From the NCBI GenBank assembly GCA_049366695.1, contig JBMNCR010000075.1:1-64000 (forward strand): 64,000 bases of DNA, read 5' to 3'. This DNA comes from JBMNCR01 sp049366695. GTDB taxonomy: Bacteria > Bacillota > Clostridia > Eubacteriales > Alkalibacteraceae. Under the pieces are notes generated by a model. It saw only the letters and a program-made list of their open reading frames with translations, made no database searches and had not been told where the DNA came from. Each line of letters opens with the position of its first letter. Position 1 is the first letter of the stretch. Both the position numbers and the translations under genes were made by a program. This document shows, piece by piece, positions 61,958 through 64,000 of the stretch.

Positions 61958-63547
61958 TTGAGGAAAGGCAATAAAAATAATATATATAATACATTGGTTC
62001 ATTGGCAAAATTTTAAACTAAAATTAATGTTTGAAGGCATTATTGTTGGTGTACTATCAGGTTTTTTAATTGTATTTTATCGTATAATGCTTGAGAAGGC
62101 GGAAGGAATTAGAAATTGGATAATTAAAACTCAATTTATTAATTTTCACAATAAAATCATATGGTTTTTAGTACTGATTATAGGAGCATATGTAGTGGGA
62201 TTACTATTAAAAAATGAACCGTTAATTAGTGGAAGTGGTATACCACAAGTAGAAGGTGTATTACTTAGAAGGTTTAAAATGAACTGGGTATCAGTGATAA
62301 TCAAAAAATTTATAGGTGGAGTTTTGTCTATAGGTGCAGGTTTATCCTTAGGAAGAGAAGGACCTTCTATACAATTAGGGGCTAGTATTGGGCAAGGTGT
62401 AAGCAGAGTATTTAAAAGGTATAAAATTGAAGAAAAATACTTAATTACTAGTGGTGCTAGCGCTGGTTTAGCAGCTGCCTTTAATGCTCCATTAGCAGGT
62501 GTTATGTTTTCCTTAGAAGAAGTACATAGACAGTTTTCTCCTTTAATTTTACTTTCTGCGATGTCCGCATCCTTAACTGCAGATTTCATTTCAAAATCAT
62601 TTTTTGGATTAAAACCTATTTTGAATTTTGAAAGGGTAATACCTTTACCATTAAATAATTACAGATATGTTATTATTCTGGGTATTATTGTAGGAGTTTT
62701 TGGTGTTTTTTATAATAAAGTACTTATTAAAATATTAAATTTCTATAAAAAGCAAACCTGGTTGCCAATGCAGTTTAGACCTATGGTACCATTTTTATTT
62801 GCAGGTATTCTTGCTTTATTATTACCTCAAGCTTTAGGAGGAGGGCATTCACTTATTAACTTAATCGTTAATAGCAGTTTTACCATAAGAATGCTTATTA
62901 TAATATTGGTAATAAAGTTTATTTTCTCCATGATAAGTTATGGTTCAGGCTCTCCAGGAGGAATATTTTTTCCTTTATTAGTATTAGGTGCTTTAACGGG
63001 AGCTATTTATGGGAATGTTTTAGTAAAGATTATTGATATTAATCCAATATATATTGAAAATTTTATGATATTAGCAATGGCGGGATACTTTACAGCAATT
63101 GTTAGAGCTCCGATAACAGGGAGTATATTAATCACAGAGATGACTGGGTCTTTTTCTCATTTATTAGCCTTAAGTGTAATATCGCTTGTAGCTTATACTG
63201 TAGCAGATTTATTAAAATCAGAACCTATTTATGAATCTTTGTTAAATGGAGTACTTGAGAAAAATTCAGAAGATGAATTTCCTGTAAAAAGTAAAGATAA
63301 AAGTATTTTAGAGGTGCCTGTTGGTATTGATTCTACTATGGATGGTGAAATGATTAAGAATTTACCTATACCTCTTAATTGTCTATTAGTAGGTATTAGT
63401 AGGGGAAATAAAGAATTAATCCCAAATGGTGATACGATTGTGAAATCTGGCGATAATTTGGTAGTCTTAGTAAACGAAGATGAAGCGGCTATTTTAAAAA
63501 ATGATTTATTAACAATGGGAGGAAAATCAAAATTAACTGATAATTGA
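61958..63547 (+). CDS. ClC-type chloride channel/antiporter with TrkA-C domain
   Basis: 529 residues. ClC signatures GSGIPQVEG, GREGPSIQLGA (gating glutamate present) and GSPGGIFFPLLVLGAL. The C-terminal 85 residues are an RCK/TrkA-C-type regulatory domain (ILEVPVGIDSTMDGEMI, GDTIVKSGDNLVVLVNEDE). Likely exchanges chloride or fluoride-like anions for protons. TTG start ten bases after GGAGG. Confidence 0.92.
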   Translation: MRKGNKNNIYNTLVHWQNFKLKLMFEGIIVGVLSGFLIVFYRIMLEKAEGIRNWIIKTQFINFHNKIIWFLVLIIGAYVVGLLLKNEPLISGSGIPQVEGVLLRRFKMNWVSVIIKKFIGGVLSIGAGLSLGREGPSIQLGASIGQGVSRVFKRYKIEEKYLITSGASAGLAAAFNAPLAGVMFSLEEVHRQFSPLILLSAMSASLTADFISKSFFGLKPILNFERVIPLPLNNYRYVIILGIIVGVFGVFYNKVLIKILNFYKKQTWLPMQFRPMVPFLFAGILALLLPQALGGGHSLINLIVNSSFTIRMLIIILVIKFIFSMISYGSGSPGGIFFPLLVLGALTGAIYGNVLVKIIDINPIYIENFMILAMAGYFTAIVRAPITGSILITEMTGSFSHLLALSVISLVAYTVADLLKSEPIYESLLNGVLEKNSEDEFPVKSKDKSILEVPVGIDSTMDGEMIKNLPIPLNCLLVGISRGNKELIPNGDTIVKSGDNLVVLVNEDEAAILKNDLLTMGGKSKLTDN

Positions 63548-63575
63548 GTATTAATATTAAATGTATAACTATGTC

Positions 63576-63626
63576 CTAATATACGTTAATACTACATATT
63601 TTAATATAGAATATAACGTATATTAG
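63576..63626. terminator. Terminator between convergent ClC and ABC genes
   Basis: 12-bp perfect stem CTAATATACGTT/AACGTATATTAG (63576-63587 with 63615-63626). Confidence 0.6.
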
Positions 63627-63635
63627 TATAAATAT

Positions 63636-64000
63636 CTATAAATTAATATCGCATCCCATTTGACTAATAACCATTTTATAATAGTTTTTTCGATTATTCA
63701 TTAATTCTACATGTGTTCCTGTTTCAATGATTTCACCATTTTCAATTACAATGATACGATCTGCGTCTTTTATAGTAGAAAGACGATGAGCGATTAAAAA
63801 ACTAGTATGGTTCTTCATTAGTGTAAGTAAAGCTTTTTGTATTTCTTTTTCGGTTTTTGTATCAACACTGCTTGTAGCTTCATCTAAGATTAAGATTGGG
63901 GCATTACATAAAATCGCTCGCGCTATTGCCAAAAGCTGTCGCTGACCTTCACTAAGGTTATCTGTAGTACCTGATATTAAAGTGTTATATCCTTTTGGCA
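63636..64000 (-). CDS. ABC transporter ATP-binding/permease protein, C-terminal fragment
   Basis: Cut by the window edge; only the last 121 codons or so are present. Seen: LSEGQRQLLAIARAILCNAP (signature), ILILDEATSSVDTKTEK (Walker B) and FLIAHRLSTIKDADRIIVI (H-loop). This is the MsbA/MDR-type export half-transporter ATPase. Confidence 0.9.
   Translation of the reverse strand, partial: PKGYNTLISGTTDNLSEGQRQLLAIARAILCNAPILILDEATSSVDTKTEKEIQKALLTLMKNHTSFLIAHRLSTIKDADRIIVIENGEIIETGTHVELMNNRKNYYKMVISQMGCDINL

Noticed and set aside
62146..62589. Open frame opposite the ClC gene
   Set aside because: Antisense shadow; the ClC motifs on the plus strand are decisive.

Overview
The window is AT-rich, gene-dense DNA from a spore-forming, anaerobic low-GC Firmicute of the class Clostridia. 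Support for this comes from a V-type ATPase operon, pyruvate formate-lyase with its activase, sporulation genes (gpr, spoIIP, CotF-like coat genes, an SspF-like SASP), the rpsT-gpr-spoIIP-lepA-hemW-hrcA-grpE-dnaK-dnaJ block with a perfect CIRCE element, and a predicted SigD-type promoter on a chemoreceptor gene. The species cannot be named from the sequence alone; a Lachnospirales-like lineage is a guess.

Layout. 0-8.2 kb: TPP riboswitch and thiT, a PspC/LiaF-like envelope-stress pair, uvsE with a DUF815 ATPase, an nfeD/SPFH pair, a previously easy-to-miss 59-residue Cys/His protein, and an alaA-like aminotransferase. 8.6-17.2 kb: nine-gene V-ATPase operon in the order G/H-C-I-K-F-E-A-B-D. 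17.6-25.2 kb: hisJ-like phosphatase, dacF, comEA, an MBL hydrolase, comEC, holA, rpsT. 25.4-35.9 kb: gpr, spoIIP, lepA, hemW and the HrcA-controlled chaperone operon. 36-48.4 kb: MCP, spore-coat proteins, a ZIP transporter, an Fe-S aldo/keto reductase with a Crp/Fnr regulator, a NapH-like protein, pflA/pflB, a Rieske-FAD oxidoreductase next to a tocopherol-cyclase-like protein. 48.7-57 kb is an accessory region: sspF-like SASP, a decayed gene, a TcdR/UviA-like sigma factor with a UviB/BhlA-type holin, and across from them three forward genes including a 719-residue protein with peptidoglycan-binding repeats, a DUF1906 domain and a hydrophobic tail but no signal peptide; then two YcxB-like paralogues. 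57.1-64 kb: a BlaR1/BlaI-type pair with a palindromic operator, an ABC exporter, a ClC channel/transporter, and the 3' end of an ABC ATPase cut by the window edge.

The most interesting candidate system is the sigma factor/holin/signal-less wall-hydrolase group at 50.8-55.8 kb, which looks like the regulator-plus-release layout of clostridial toxin and bacteriocin loci. Other notable signals are three genes whose only start codon at proper Shine-Dalgarno distance is ATA, a family of GTTGGAAAG-type short repeats placed just after stop codons, and a perfect 24-bp GC-rich palindrome inside hemW. No tRNA, rRNA, CRISPR array or insertion sequence was seen.
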